DNA of 64,000 nucleotides, taken from NCBI RefSeq assembly GCF_003065385.1, contig NZ_CP023277.1, positions 1,328,829-1,392,828 on the forward strand. The letters run 5' to 3'. Below, piece after piece: positions 1 to 9,300 of this stretch. The stretch's first letter is position 1. Every line of letters begins with the position of its first letter. A program made the translations under genes and the position numbers. The notes beneath the pieces were generated by a model, which was given only the letters and a program-made list of their open reading frames with translations, searched no databases and was not told the origin of the DNA. This stretch comes from Polynucleobacter acidiphobus. GTDB lineage: Bacteria > Pseudomonadota > Gammaproteobacteria > Burkholderiales > Burkholderiaceae.

Positions 1-216
1 TTGGAACACTCATCCATTACTGCAGACGGTCCTCCCATCTACCCTTTCAAAACGATTATTCCGATTGCGGGCGTATTTCTTTTATTACAAGGCATCGTTG
101 AAATTCTGCGCTGTGTGGTGTGTATCCAAAAAGGCGATTGGCCCTCACGAGAACAAGACGTTGAGGAAGTTGACGTTGATGCCCTCAAAGCCATGGTTGG
201 CAAAGACAAGGAATAA
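1..216 (+). CDS. TRAP transporter small permease (DctQ-like), 3' fragment
   Basis: C-terminal part of a small membrane subunit of a tripartite (TRAP) solute importer. About 71 codons are visible, with one hydrophobic helix (about residues 18-38, IIPIAGVFLLLQGIVEIL) followed by a charged, acidic tail. The reading frame is open to the window edge, so the TTG at base 1 is probably not the true start; DctQ proteins usually have four helices and 150-200 residues. It ends 5 bases before the large permease, the usual DctQ-DctM order. The substrate cannot be told without the binding protein, which should lie upstream. Confidence 0.75.
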   Translation: MEHSSITADGPPIYPFKTIIPIAGVFLLLQGIVEILRCVVCIQKGDWPSREQDVEEVDVDALKAMVGKDKE

Positions 217-221
217 TCACT

Positions 222-2150
222 ATGCGTAAAGAACTATTATTTGGTTTCTCCATCATGACCCTGGTGGTGGTAGCCACCCTCATCCTCATGCCGTGGGGCA
301 ATATTGAAAGCGGTCACATTGGCCTATTAATGCTTTCCTTAGTGGTGGTTGCCATTATGTTGGGCTTTCCCACCGCCTTCACCCTCATGGGTATGGGCAT
401 GATCTTCACATTCTTTGCTTACAGCTTTCAAAATCCTGAGTTAGCCCTTCAAAACACCTTAATGCTCATGGTTCAGCGTGCGTATGGGGTAATGACCAAT
501 GATGTACTCATTTCGATTCCACTGTTTGTATTCATGGGTTATTTGGTCGAGCGCGCTAACTTAATTGAAAAATTATTCCGCTCATTGCACCTTGCATTGG
601 TTCGTGTGCCCGGCTCACTTGCGGTCGCAACCATTTTCACTTGTGCGATATTTGCTACCGCGACTGGTATTGTGGGTGCTGTAGTCACGCTAATGGGACT
701 ACTCGCTTTGCCCCAAATGTTGAAAGCAGGATACGATGCGCGAGTTTCCGCTGGCTGTATTACGGCTGGCGGATGTTTAGGAATTTTAATTCCCCCCTCC
801 GTGATGTTGATCGTTTACGGCGCAACGGCTGGAGTATCAGTCGTACAACTGTATGCGGGCGCTTTCTTTCCTGGAATCATGTTGGCCACCTTATACATTG
901 GCTATGTGATTATTTTGGCAAAACTCAAACCCAAGCTAATGCCGCCATTGGCTGAAGAGGATCGAAAAGTTCCATTACCAATGAGCTATACCGAGCTCGG
1001 TGAAAAATTAAGCCAAAATGTAATTCCGGCACTTTTAATGGCTCTAAAAGGCAAACGCAATCTCAACGCCAGCGGTAAAGAGATTGCCAAATCCGTGATC
1101 ATTGCTCTCTTACCCTTAATCGTGTTTATTGGTTTTACTGGGTCGATGTATCAAATCGCGACCAAACCCGCTGAGGTGATCGAGATGGATCTCATGCCCA
1201 TGGGATTTTCGGGAAGCGGTTCCGATTATTCAAGCGAATCGAGCTCGACAGGCTTGAATGAACCTCCTGGCGCTGAAAAAGAATCCTCTGGAACCGGTCT
1301 TTCACTGCCACCCGGCGCTGAAGAAGACAAACCTGCAGTAGCCCAAGCAAGCGCCAGTGAAGAGCCAGCAAAAGCAGCTGAGCCACCCAAGCCAGTTGAT
1401 GTGCCATTGTGGTTCTGGATCTTGACCGGCATCCTTGGAGTGATTCTGTTGATCTACTACGCCCTCCTGACCTGGGTTCGTCTTGAGATCTTCAAGATGC
1501 TGTTGGGATCGTTCTTCCCACTCGCAGTGCTCATTCTGTTTGTATTGGGTTCAATTGTTTTTGGACTAGCAACTCCCACGGAGGCAGCAGCTGTGGGGGC
1601 GATTGGCGGCTTTATTTTGGCCGCAGCCTATAAGCAATTGAACATTACAGTGGTCAAAGAGTCCGTGTTCTTAACGGCGAAAACGGGTGCCATGGTCTGT
1701 TGGTTGTTTGTGGGATCCTCGATTTTCTCGGCAGCCTTTGCCCTACTGGGTGGCCAAGATTTAGTTGAGAAATGGGTGCTCTCGCTTGGCTTAAGCCCGA
1801 TTGAGTTTTTGATTCTGTCTCAGATCATTATTTTCTTATTGGGTTGGCCACTGGAGTGGACTGAGATCATCGTGATCTTCATGCCGATCTTTGTACCGTT
1901 ACTCGATAACTTTGGTATCAACCCATTGTTCTTTGGTTTATTGGTTGCTCTGAACTTACAAACCGCCTTCCTCTCGCCGCCAGTTGCGATGTCGGCGTTC
2001 TATCTTAAAGGTGTTGCACCTCCGCACGTAACTTTGAACCAAATCTTCATGGGCATGTTGCCATTCATGGGAATCCAAGTGATTGCTATTGTCTTGCTCT
2101 ATACATTCCCACAAATTGGTTTATGGCTACCCGGGGTTCTATATAAGTAA
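222..2150 (+). CDS. TRAP transporter large permease (DctM-like), long form with internal insert
   Basis: Large transmembrane subunit that catalyses sodium-coupled uptake of an organic acid or similar solute in the inner membrane. It has 642 residues against about 430 in ordinary DctM. The N-terminal half (TM helices, ITAGGCLGILIPPS motif near 185) and C-terminal half (LATPTEAAAVGAIGG near 448, FLSPPVAMSAFYL near 585) are typical. Between them, about residues 280-430, lie extra helices and a polar Ser/Pro/Ala/Glu-rich linker with an imperfect repeat (STGLNEPPGAE / GTGLSLPPGAE). Long DctM forms exist, so the insert may be a family trait rather than a fusion. A strong terminator follows 14 bases after the stop. 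Confidence 0.9.
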   Translation: MRKELLFGFSIMTLVVVATLILMPWGNIESGHIGLLMLSLVVVAIMLGFPTAFTLMGMGMIFTFFAYSFQNPELALQNTLMLMVQRAYGVMTNDVLISIPLFVFMGYLVERANLIEKLFRSLHLALVRVPGSLAVATIFTCAIFATATGIVGAVVTLMGLLALPQMLKAGYDARVSAGCITAGGCLGILIPPSVMLIVYGATAGVSVVQLYAGAFFPGIMLATLYIGYVIILAKLKPKLMPPLAEEDRKVPLPMSYTELGEKLSQNVIPALLMALKGKRNLNASGKEIAKSVIIALLPLIVFIGFTGSMYQIATKPAEVIEMDLMPMGFSGSGSDYSSESSSTGLNEPPGAEKESSGTGLSLPPGAEEDKPAVAQASASEEPAKAAEPPKPVDVPLWFWILTGILGVILLIYYALLTWVRLEIFKMLLGSFFPLAVLILFVLGSIVFGLATPTEAAAVGAIGGFILAAAYKQLNITVVKESVFLTAKTGAMVCWLFVGSSIFSAAFALLGGQDLVEKWVLSLGLSPIEFLILSQIIIFLLGWPLEWTEIIVIFMPIFVPLLDNFGINPLFFGLLVALNLQTAFLSPPVAMSAFYLKGVAPPHVTLNQIFMGMLPFMGIQVIAIVLLYTFPQIGLWLPGVLYK

Positions 2151-2164
2151 TGATCTGAGATCTC

Positions 2165-2188
2165 AACCCCGCTTCGGCGGGGTTTTTT
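2165..2188 (+). terminator. Intrinsic terminator after the TRAP operon
   Basis: Perfect 8-bp stem AACCCCGC/GCGGGGTT with a TTCG tetraloop followed by a run of T. It ends the TRAP transporter transcript before the acylase gene. Confidence 0.93.
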
Positions 2189-2206
2189 ATGATGCCTTGA
2201 GTCCTG

Positions 2207-4681
2207 ATGAAATCCTCTAGATCGATGATGAAACTATCGCGCTTCTTACGCTACTTTGTAATTGCGTTCCTAGTTTTGCTCGTATTGATTACTTTGCTTG
2301 TGATCGGCTACTGGATGAGCGCCAAATCCAATTATTCTGGAACCGTTATTAGCGCCGGTCTAGCTCAAGCGGTAAACATTCAGTTTGATGAGAACGATGT
2401 CCCGCACATCAAAGCAAAATCGCAACGCGATGCGTTTTATGCTCTAGGGTTTGTGCACGCTACCGAACGCTCCTGGCAACTGGAGATTAGTCGACGCTTG
2501 GCTTCAGGGCGTCTGTCTGAAATTTTGGGTGAGCGTACGGTCTCGCTCGATCGCTTTATCCGAACCTTAGGAATTAAGCAGGCAGCCGAAAAACAGTTCG
2601 AACGCTATCCACCAGAAATTAAACAATTGATTCAAGCCTATGCCGATGGGGTGAATGCTGGTAATCAATCGCTTGGCTGGGCTTTGCCAATTGAGTATTT
2701 TTTGACTGGATCCAAACCCGGTTATTGGTCTGCTGCTGATAGCGTTGCATGGTCATTAATGATGGCATTGGATCTGGGTGATAACTGGCAAAAAGAATTA
2801 TTTCGTTTAGAGCTTTCGCAATATCTCAGTACGGCTGAGATTTGGCAGGTAATGCCACCCTATCCCGGCAGCAATCCAGTCACGACCATGGATTTTGCCA
2901 AGTTATATCGCGAGCATCAGGTCTTTAAGCCCACCCAATCCAAGGTTCAAGCATCGCGTGATAGCGAGCTTTACTTACTCAAGCATGCCGATACTGTGGG
3001 GTGGCTCAGTGATCAGCAAGAAGGCTTGGGCTCCAACAACTGGGTGCTGACCGGTAAGAAAACGGTCTCTGGTAAACCTCTACTCGCAAACGACCCGCAT
3101 TTGGGATTAAGTGCACCATCGACGTGGTACTTTGCGCATCTAGAGGCTCCAGGCTTGAATGTAATCGGCGCTAGCCTGCCAGGTATCCCAGCGATTGTTT
3201 TGGGAAGGACTGACAAAATTGCCTGGGGATTTACCAATACTGGCCCCGACGTGCAAGATCTTTATCTAGAAAAGATTGATTCGAGTAATCCCAATCAATA
3301 TATTGGCCCAGACGGTCCAATCTCTTTTTTGGCGCGCGAGGAAATTATTCAGATTAAAGATAAACCACCCCTACGATTTGTGGTGAAGCAAAGTCGCCAT
3401 GGCCCCATCATCTCGGATAGCCATGCCCGAGCTAAAAAAGTGATTGATACGCAGCGTTATGCCCTAGCCCTACGCTGGACTGCATTAGATATCGAGAACC
3501 AAACCCTGATGGGCGGCATTCTGATGAATCGCGCCGATTCAATTGACTCATTAAAAGCCGCCTTACGTCATCACTATGCCCCCATGCAAACCGTGGCCAT
3601 AGCGGATATTCAAGGCAATATTGCGCTGCAAGTTGCTGGCATTGCACCACGCCGGCAATTGCACCAAGGTCTATATGGAGTTGCGCCGGCCCTAGGGTGG
3701 GAGCGCCAATACGATTGGACATCCTATGTGCCGTTTGAGCAATTGCCCAGCTATTCGAATCTAGGCTCAGAGTGGCTGGCAAGCGCCAATCAAGAAATTG
3801 TTTCTGCGACGAATCCCAATCCACTGACTGGCGATTGGGACCTTCCCTTTCGATACGACCGCATCGCAGCCATGATTGGGGCAAAAGACCAGCATGATCG
3901 TGCTTCCATGCAAGCGATGCAGGGCGATGTACTTTCCTTAGGAGCTCAACCGCTCCTACCTTTATTTAAGAATGCTCGCTCGGGTCATGCCCTGCAGCCT
4001 AGCATCCAGTCAGCGATCGATGGTTTTAATGGAAGCATGAGTACGGATTCAGTAGTTGCCTTGATTTTTAATTCCTGGGTTGATCAATTAACACGAATCT
4101 TATTCTCTCGTTTAGGGGATTCGTTTACCGAGGAATATGGCCGGCGCCATTTTCGGGGAGCGGTCATCAATCAAATCAGTAATCCCGATAGTCCATGGTG
4201 CGATGTGCACACTAGCGCAGAGCGAGAAAATTGCCAGGATGCCGCCAATCTTGCTTTGCAGCGCGCCTTAAATGAATTGAGTCAACGTTATGGTAAATCT
4301 ACAAATGATTGGCACTGGGGTAAAGCGCATCACGCCGTTTCCGAGCATCGCCCATTCAAAAACATTCCCTTCTTATCGGGACTCTTTAGTGTCAGCGTTC
4401 CATTTCCGGGGGATGCCTTTACGGTCAATGTTGGACGGCCAGCACTTAATCATCCCAAAGCACCTTTTCAGGCCAATCATGCACCCAGTCTGCGAGCAAT
4501 CTATGACCTGAATGATCCGGAACAATCGGTCTTCATGTTTCCGACGGGTCAGTCCGGCTGGATTCAAAGTCAACGCTATCGCAATCTAAGCGATGCATGG
4601 GCAAATAATCAGGTCATCCCATTGGCAATGAAGCCCAAACAGGTCCAGCGTGAATTAATCCTCAAGGCCAAGTCGTTTTGA
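2207..4681 (+). CDS. Penicillin acylase family (Ntn-hydrolase) amidase
   Basis: Periplasmic or membrane-anchored N-terminal-nucleophile hydrolase of the penicillin G acylase/AHL acylase family; members cleave amide bonds of acylated compounds such as beta-lactams, acyl-homoserine lactones or lipopeptides. An N-terminal membrane segment (about residues 14-36) acts as signal or anchor. The alpha chain carries ALGFVHATERSWQLE (about 76-90). The autoprocessing site is GLGSNNWVL, with nucleophile Ser near residue 276, followed by ANDPHLG. The length (824 residues) is normal for the precursor. The true start may be the ATG six codons later. The substrate is unknown; the gene stands alone between a terminator and small exported proteins. 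Confidence 0.88.
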   Translation: MKSSRSMMKLSRFLRYFVIAFLVLLVLITLLVIGYWMSAKSNYSGTVISAGLAQAVNIQFDENDVPHIKAKSQRDAFYALGFVHATERSWQLEISRRLASGRLSEILGERTVSLDRFIRTLGIKQAAEKQFERYPPEIKQLIQAYADGVNAGNQSLGWALPIEYFLTGSKPGYWSAADSVAWSLMMALDLGDNWQKELFRLELSQYLSTAEIWQVMPPYPGSNPVTTMDFAKLYREHQVFKPTQSKVQASRDSELYLLKHADTVGWLSDQQEGLGSNNWVLTGKKTVSGKPLLANDPHLGLSAPSTWYFAHLEAPGLNVIGASLPGIPAIVLGRTDKIAWGFTNTGPDVQDLYLEKIDSSNPNQYIGPDGPISFLAREEIIQIKDKPPLRFVVKQSRHGPIISDSHARAKKVIDTQRYALALRWTALDIENQTLMGGILMNRADSIDSLKAALRHHYAPMQTVAIADIQGNIALQVAGIAPRRQLHQGLYGVAPALGWERQYDWTSYVPFEQLPSYSNLGSEWLASANQEIVSATNPNPLTGDWDLPFRYDRIAAMIGAKDQHDRASMQAMQGDVLSLGAQPLLPLFKNARSGHALQPSIQSAIDGFNGSMSTDSVVALIFNSWVDQLTRILFSRLGDSFTEEYGRRHFRGAVINQISNPDSPWCDVHTSAERENCQDAANLALQRALNELSQRYGKSTNDWHWGKAHHAVSEHRPFKNIPFLSGLFSVSVPFPGDAFTVNVGRPALNHPKAPFQANHAPSLRAIYDLNDPEQSVFMFPTGQSGWIQSQRYRNLSDAWANNQVIPLAMKPKQVQRELILKAKSF

Positions 4682-4729
4682 CTTGTGGCATCGACCCATT
4701 ACAATCCCTAGAAATTACACGGGATCATT

Positions 4730-5134
4730 ATGAAAACCATTCTTCAACTTCTCAGTGCTTCGTTCTTTGCTCTTTCCTCCAGTTTTGCTTTAGCTGCCTG
4801 GGACGAGCTGGGAAGCAATGAGTTCATCACGATTTTGATTGATAAATCCAGTATCAAGAAATCTGGGGATAAGGTACGCGTACTATCGATGCTCGATCTA
4901 AAGAAGCCTGGGGTTGAACCAAAAACCAAATTACCCGTGAACTCCATTATTGGCCTAAATGAATACCACTGCGGGCAAGTTCAATATCGCCCCTTAGAGG
5001 TCAAATTTATGTCGGGTAAGCGTGGTGAAGGTAAGGTGGTTGATGAAATCAAGACCCCCGATAGCAGTTTTGAGGCGATTGTGAGTGGTGATTGGCCGGC
5101 AGGAGTCTATAACCTTGCGTGTCGCGCAAACTAA
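4730..5134 (+). CDS. Small exported protein, surface-adhesin E-like
   Basis: A 134-residue protein with a clear Sec signal peptide (MKTILQLLSASFFALSSSFALA, cleavage near residue 22). The mature part (WDELG, TILIDKSSIKKSGDKVRVLSMLD, YHCGQVQYRPLEVKFMSG, YNLACR) resembles the small periplasmic adhesin-E-like proteins common in Betaproteobacteria: one compact beta domain with two Cys that could form a disulfide. The function is not established. The stop overlaps the next gene. Confidence 0.6.
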   Translation: MKTILQLLSASFFALSSSFALAAWDELGSNEFITILIDKSSIKKSGDKVRVLSMLDLKKPGVEPKTKLPVNSIIGLNEYHCGQVQYRPLEVKFMSGKRGEGKVVDEIKTPDSSFEAIVSGDWPAGVYNLACRAN

Positions 5135-5525
5135 TCCAATTAAGCAAGCAAGCAGCGCCCAAGGGGCGCACACCCTACTCTGTTTTTTTATTACCTTGAT
5201 TGGCCTTGCCGGTTTACAAGGCTGCGCAGCCCCTCTGATGGCAGCTGCCAGTAGTGTCGGTACTGCTGCTGGATCTGCCGCCGCAGCGAGCCCCATGACC
5301 GCAGTTAGCGTTACCTCAACTGTAACCACGGGACGCTCACCCCTTGAACATGCCACATCTGCAGCAACCAAAAAGGATTGCAGCTTCTTTAACGTGTTTA
5401 GTTCTAAACCAATTTGTGAAGAAATTGTGATCCCAATCGTTCAGGACCGCAGCGAACTCATCATCGGGGAGGCGGATCGCAATACGGCGATTATTGAAGT
5501 GATTGATGTGAGACCAAGTCAGTAG
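5115..5525 (+). CDS. Putative lipoprotein of unknown function
   Basis: Hydrophobic N-terminal segment ending in the lipobox-like LQGC followed by an Ala/Ser-rich stretch and a short C-terminal domain with two Cys (KKDCSFF, KPICEE). I prefer the TTG at 5115 because AGGAG lies 9 bases before it; a GTG at 5085, with GAGG before it, is an alternative and would overlap the previous gene further. No enzyme motif is visible. It may work with the preceding exported protein, given the overlap, but this is a guess. Confidence 0.55.
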   Translation: MRVAQTNPIKQASSAQGAHTLLCFFITLIGLAGLQGCAAPLMAAASSVGTAAGSAAAASPMTAVSVTSTVTTGRSPLEHATSAATKKDCSFFNVFSSKPICEEIVIPIVQDRSELIIGEADRNTAIIEVIDVRPSQ

Positions 5526-5529
5526 CGAA

Positions 5530-5606
5530 TGGGGTGAACGACGGGACTCGAACCCGCGACAACCAGAATCACAATCTGGGACTCTACCAACTGAGCTACG
5601 TCCACC
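5530..5606 (-). tRNA. tRNA-His (GTG anticodon)
   Basis: Full cloverleaf on the minus strand: acceptor stem GTGGACG/CGTTCAC, D-arm GTAGCTCAGTTGGTAGAG, anticodon stem-loop CCAGA-TTGTGAT-TCTGG with anticodon GTG, and T-arm with GGTTCGAGTCC. The extra G at position -1 (base 5606), diagnostic of tRNA-His, is encoded opposite C73, and the 3' CCA is encoded. It lies 24 bases downstream of dusA on the same strand, so the two may be cotranscribed. Confidence 0.97.
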
Positions 5607-5630
5607 ATTGCTACAAACGCATTATAACGA

Positions 5631-6716
5631 CTATGCCCCCGAACCGATTGATGGGGGCTCAAATAGCGCCCAATCCCCCAGCTCCATACTAGCCTCCAAA
5701 AAGAAGGTTTCGATGGCATCTGGTGTTTTAACCTTTGCCAAGGCGTGATGATCGGATAGGCGTTGACGCCAACGGCGCGATCCTGCACGACCGTGAGCTA
5801 AGCCCATGATGTGGCGAGTAATCGATCCTAAGTAGAAGTCTTTACGATGTGCATTGCAAAGAGCCAGCCATACTTGACTGTAAGCAATCAAGCCAATTTG
5901 CACTCGATGCCAGTCCGCCTCACTAAAGAGATAACCCACTGCATCGCCATTACTTTCAATGAGATCATCCCAGCCTAATAGCATCGCCGGAAAATGATAG
6001 GCAGCACGACCAATCATAAAACCATCAAAATCATTCCAATGCTGCGCAATATCGTGATTGGACTCTAAGCCACCATTGAGTAATACGTTTAGATTTGGAT
6101 AGTACTTTTGTGCATCGCGACGGATTTGCTTAGCAACCTCATAGCGCAATGGGGGCTTGCTACGATTTTCTTTAGGCGATAGGCCTTTTAAGACTGCATT
6201 GCGCGCATGAATCGTGACCTGAGAGGCACCTGCAGCAGCGACTCCCAGTACAAAATCCAATACAAATTGGTAGTCACGCGACGATTGGGCTGCATCCATT
6301 TGATCAAGCCCCAAACGATGCTTAACCGAAATCGGTAAATCGCAGGCAGCTCGCATCGCGCTCACACACTGAGCTACGAGCTCGGGTTCGGCCATCAGAC
6401 ATGCCCCAAATGCCCCTTTTTGAACCCGCTCTGAGGGGCAGCCACAATTAAGATCGATTTCGTCATAGCCCCATTGTTGGGCAAGTGCTGCACACTGAGC
6501 GAGCTCAGCAGGATCACTACCGCCGAGTTGCAAAACTACCGGGTGCTCTTCCTGACTGAAATCCAAATGCCGTGCCTGGGCACCGTGTAAAAGCGCCCCT
6601 GTGGTTACCATCTCGGTGTAGAGCACAGCGCGCTTAGTTAGCATTCGATGAAATGACCGACAATGACGATCGGTCCACTCCATCATGGGAGCAACGGCTA
6701 AGCGCTTGGTACTCAT
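5631..6716 (-). CDS. dusA: tRNA-dihydrouridine(20/20a) synthase DusA
   Basis: Flavoenzyme that reduces uridine to dihydrouridine in the D-loop of tRNAs, using FMN and NADPH in the cytoplasm. The N-terminal TIM barrel starts with VAPMMEWTDRHCR; the active-site stretch NCGCPSERVQKGAFGACLM holds the catalytic Cys; a C-terminal helical domain follows (GLAHGRAGSRRWRQRLS). The length of 361 is near the family norm (about 330-345). The DusA subtype is indicated by MEWTDRH and the GRAGSR(R)WR tail. The substrate-bearing gene tRNA-His is immediately downstream. Confidence 0.95.
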   Translation of the reverse strand: MSTKRLAVAPMMEWTDRHCRSFHRMLTKRAVLYTEMVTTGALLHGAQARHLDFSQEEHPVVLQLGGSDPAELAQCAALAQQWGYDEIDLNCGCPSERVQKGAFGACLMAEPELVAQCVSAMRAACDLPISVKHRLGLDQMDAAQSSRDYQFVLDFVLGVAAAGASQVTIHARNAVLKGLSPKENRSKPPLRYEVAKQIRRDAQKYYPNLNVLLNGGLESNHDIAQHWNDFDGFMIGRAAYHFPAMLLGWDDLIESNGDAVGYLFSEADWHRVQIGLIAYSQVWLALCNAHRKDFYLGSITRHIMGLAHGRAGSRRWRQRLSDHHALAKVKTPDAIETFFLEASMELGDWALFEPPSIGSGA

Positions 6717-6720
6717 GCAA

Positions 6721-7137
6721 TTAGTCCCAAGGATTGATTAACTTCAACTTAGCTGGATCAAAATCGCTGGTATTGCGCGTAACCAGTGTCAGGCGATGCT
6801 CAATCGCGGTCGCTGCAATCATGGCATCCCGCTCCGAAGATGGATTGGGAACATGGAGATCGGCGCAGCGCAGTGCAATTGGAACATCAATTGGAATAAT
6901 CCGATCAGCAAATACCGGGAGAATCATTTGCATCAGCCATTTTTTTAATAACTGGCTCTGCTTTTTATCTCGACGCGCAACCGACAAAATGCCTTGTTCA
7001 ATTTCTAGAATGCTAATCACAGACAGAAACATCCGAGATGGGGCAATCGATAGTGCCCAAGCATGAACCTGTGGATTAATCTTGGAAGTGCCTGCTTTTC
7101 TCAGCTCAGAGATGACATTGGTGTCGAGAAGATACAT
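6721..7137 (-). CDS. PIN-domain toxin of a type II toxin-antitoxin pair
   Basis: Probable VapC/FitB-like ribonuclease that cuts RNA when freed from its antitoxin. Acidic metal ligands of the PIN fold are in place: Asp5 in LLDTNV, Glu in SILEIEQG (about 46), Asp in SSERDAMIAATA (about 106), and the TRNTSDF motif near 124. Length 138 is typical. The start codon shares one base with the stop of the antitoxin (TAATG), so translation is coupled. The stop lies 4 bases from dusA. Confidence 0.9.
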   Translation of the reverse strand: MYLLDTNVISELRKAGTSKINPQVHAWALSIAPSRMFLSVISILEIEQGILSVARRDKKQSQLLKKWLMQMILPVFADRIIPIDVPIALRCADLHVPNPSSERDAMIAATAIEHRLTLVTRNTSDFDPAKLKLINPWD

Positions 7138-7388
7138 TAGGTAAGATCGCTTGGCTTCGTAAAGCGCTTTATTTTCGCAGGCTCGAACTCTATCTCGGCT
7201 AATCCAGGCATACCCACAAGATCAAGGATGGTTTTTTGTTGACCAATCACGCGTTGGTAGTCTTCATAACTCATCAAAACGTGTGAGGGCTTGCCTCGAT
7301 CCGTAATAAATACCGGACCCGATTGACAGGCTTTTTTAGCACCGCTGCTGTCTTGATTAAACTCTCGGCTTGATAAGGTTTTGGGCAT
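7137..7388 (-). CDS. Phd/YefM-type antitoxin
   Basis: Small DNA-binding antitoxin that neutralises the downstream PIN toxin and represses its own promoter. Typical Phd/YefM N-terminus (TLSSREFNQDSSGAKKACQSGPVFITDRGKPSHVLMSYEDYQRV), followed by a toxin-binding tail rich in Glu and Lys. The ATG at 7388, preceded by GGGGGA, is the preferred start; a GTG four codons upstream is weaker. An inverted repeat suited to autoregulation lies just upstream. Confidence 0.88.
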   Translation of the reverse strand: MPKTLSSREFNQDSSGAKKACQSGPVFITDRGKPSHVLMSYEDYQRVIGQQKTILDLVGMPGLAEIEFEPAKIKRFTKPSDLT

Positions 7389-7408
7389 TTTATCCCCCAC
7401 AATGCAGT

Positions 7409-7432
7409 AAATGTAGCAATGTTACTACATTT
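7409..7432. promoter_or_regulatory. Inverted repeat upstream of the toxin-antitoxin pair (probable operator)
   Basis: Perfect 8-bp arms AAATGTAG/CTACATTT around an 8-base centre, 20 bases before the antitoxin start. The position and symmetry suit an autoregulatory binding site for the Phd-type antitoxin; binding itself is inferred. Confidence 0.6.
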
Positions 7433-7453
7433 TTCCTGAGGGGAATGAAAAGC

Positions 7454-9277
7454 TTACACTTCCTCGCGTGAGGCCTTCTTACGCTCATGCTCTTTCAGAA
7501 AGCGCTTGCGCAAGCGGATGCTCTTGGGGGTCACCTCAACCAACTCATCATCGGCAATAAATTCCACGGCGTATTCCAAGGTGAGTTGCACGGGCGGTAC
7601 GAGGCGCACTGCCTCATCGGTTCCTGAGGCACGCACGTTAGTAAGTTGCTTACCTTTAATCGGATTCACCACTAGATCGTTATCACGACTATGAATCCCA
7701 ATAATCATGCCCTCATAGAGGGGATCGCCTGGCGAGACAAACATACGGCCACGGTCTTGTAACTTCCAGAGTGCATAGGCAACCGCATCGCCATCATCCT
7801 GGCTAATCAATACACCATTGTGGCGTTCTCCCAAAATTCCATCTTTGACGGGGCCATACGAATCAAAGTTATGACTCATGAGTCCGTTACCACGGGTCAG
7901 GGTCATAAACTCCCCCTGAAATCCAATCAAGCCTCGCGCTGGAACCCGATACTCAAGACGAGTGCGTCCTTTACCGTCGCTCACCATATCGAGGAGCTCG
8001 GCTTTACGTTTACCCAACTCCTCCATCACCCCACCCTGCGTGGAATCTTCCACATCCACCGTGAGGTTCTCATAAGGCTCTAACTTCACACCATTCTCTT
8101 CATGAAACACTACACGGGGTCGTGACACCGCTAACTCATAACCCTCGCGTCGCATGTTCTCAACCAAAATAGTGAGATGGAGTTCGCCTCGACCCGATAC
8201 TTCAAATACGGTGTCGTCATCGGTATCGCGCACTCGCAATGCCATATTGGATTTGAGCTCGCGATCCAAGCGCTCCCGAATTTGCCGACTGGTCACAAAC
8301 TTCCCTTCCCGGCCAGCGAGAGGGCTGGTGTTCACCATGAAGTTCATGGTGAGGGTTGGCTCATCGATCTTGAGCATCGGTAAGGCATCAACCTGATCAG
8401 GCGCACAGATCGTGGTACCAATTGCCAAATCTTCAATGCCATTGACCAAGACAATATCGCCTGCAATGGCTTCATCGACTACTTCGCGCTCAAGCCCTTT
8501 GAACTTCAGCACTTGATTAATGCGGCCCTTGAAGGGTGTGCCATCCGGTCCATTGATGCAGACCACATCCGTACCGGGTTTAATTTTGCCGCGCCGAATC
8601 CGACCTACACCAATTTTGCCTACATAGTTGCTGTAATCAATCGATGAGATCTGCAACTGCAATGGGGCATCGATTTCATCATCGCGCACTGGAACATTCG
8701 TTAGAACTGCATTAAACAGTGGGCGCATATCACCAGAGCGCACATTCTCATCCGTACCGGCATAGCCATTTAAACCAGAGGCATAAATGACTGGGAAGTC
8801 TAACTGCTCTTCGGTTGCGCCCAATTTATCAAAGAGCTCAAAGGTCGCATTAATCACATAATCACAGCGGGCTCCTGGACGATCCACCTTGTTGATCACA
8901 ACGATGGGCTTTAAACCCAAGGCAAGGGCTTTCTTGGTCACAAAACGGGTTTGGGGCATCGGACCTTCAACCGCATCGACCAGTAGCAATACCCCATCCA
9001 CCATCGAGAGAACGCGTTCAACCTCACCACCAAAGTCTGCGTGTCCTGGAGTGTCCACAATATTGATGTGTGTACCCTCATATTCCACAGCGCAGTTTTT
9101 AGCCAAGATGGTAATGCCACGCTCTTTCTCAAGATCATTGGAATCCATGATTCGTTCGGAGATCTTTTCATTCGAACGAAAGGTTCCAGATTGGCGTAAG
9201 AGTTGATCAACCAGAGTGGTTTTGCCGTGGTCAACGTGGGCGATGATAGCGATATTACGAAGTGCGCGTTTGGTCAT
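7454..9277 (-). CDS. typA: Ribosome-associated GTPase TypA/BipA
   Basis: Translational GTPase of the EF-G/LepA class that binds ribosomes and helps large-subunit assembly and stress adaptation. The G1 motif AHVDHGKTT (about residues 13-21), the switch [15 protein letters not shown], and NKVD are intact. The C-terminal TypA-specific part ([40 protein letters not shown]) is present. I use the ATG at 9277 ([11 protein letters not shown]); the open frame reaches further up into truB but that extension has no family counterpart. Length is about 607, normal for BipA. It lies 23 bases after truB. Confidence 0.96.
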   Translation of the reverse strand: MTKRALRNIAIIAHVDHGKTTLVDQLLRQSGTFRSNEKISERIMDSNDLEKERGITILAKNCAVEYEGTHINIVDTPGHADFGGEVERVLSMVDGVLLLVDAVEGPMPQTRFVTKKALALGLKPIVVINKVDRPGARCDYVINATFELFDKLGATEEQLDFPVIYASGLNGYAGTDENVRSGDMRPLFNAVLTNVPVRDDEIDAPLQLQISSIDYSNYVGKIGVGRIRRGKIKPGTDVVCINGPDGTPFKGRINQVLKFKGLEREVVDEAIAGDIVLVNGIEDLAIGTTICAPDQVDALPMLKIDEPTLTMNFMVNTSPLAGREGKFVTSRQIRERLDRELKSNMALRVRDTDDDTVFEVSGRGELHLTILVENMRREGYELAVSRPRVVFHEENGVKLEPYENLTVDVEDSTQGGVMEELGKRKAELLDMVSDGKGRTRLEYRVPARGLIGFQGEFMTLTRGNGLMSHNFDSYGPVKDGILGERHNGVLISQDDGDAVAYALWKLQDRGRMFVSPGDPLYEGMIIGIHSRDNDLVVNPIKGKQLTNVRASGTDEAVRLVPPVQLTLEYAVEFIADDELVEVTPKSIRLRKRFLKEHERKKASREEV

Positions 9278-9300
9278 GAGTTGCTTTACAAAAAGATCAA

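Noticed and set aside
3432..3884. 150-codon open frame antisense to the penicillin acylase gene
   Set aside because: Shadow of a clear coding gene, with no motif or signal.
5519..5788. Open frame covering tRNA-His and the dusA end
   Set aside because: Overlaps a complete tRNA and the dusA coding frame.
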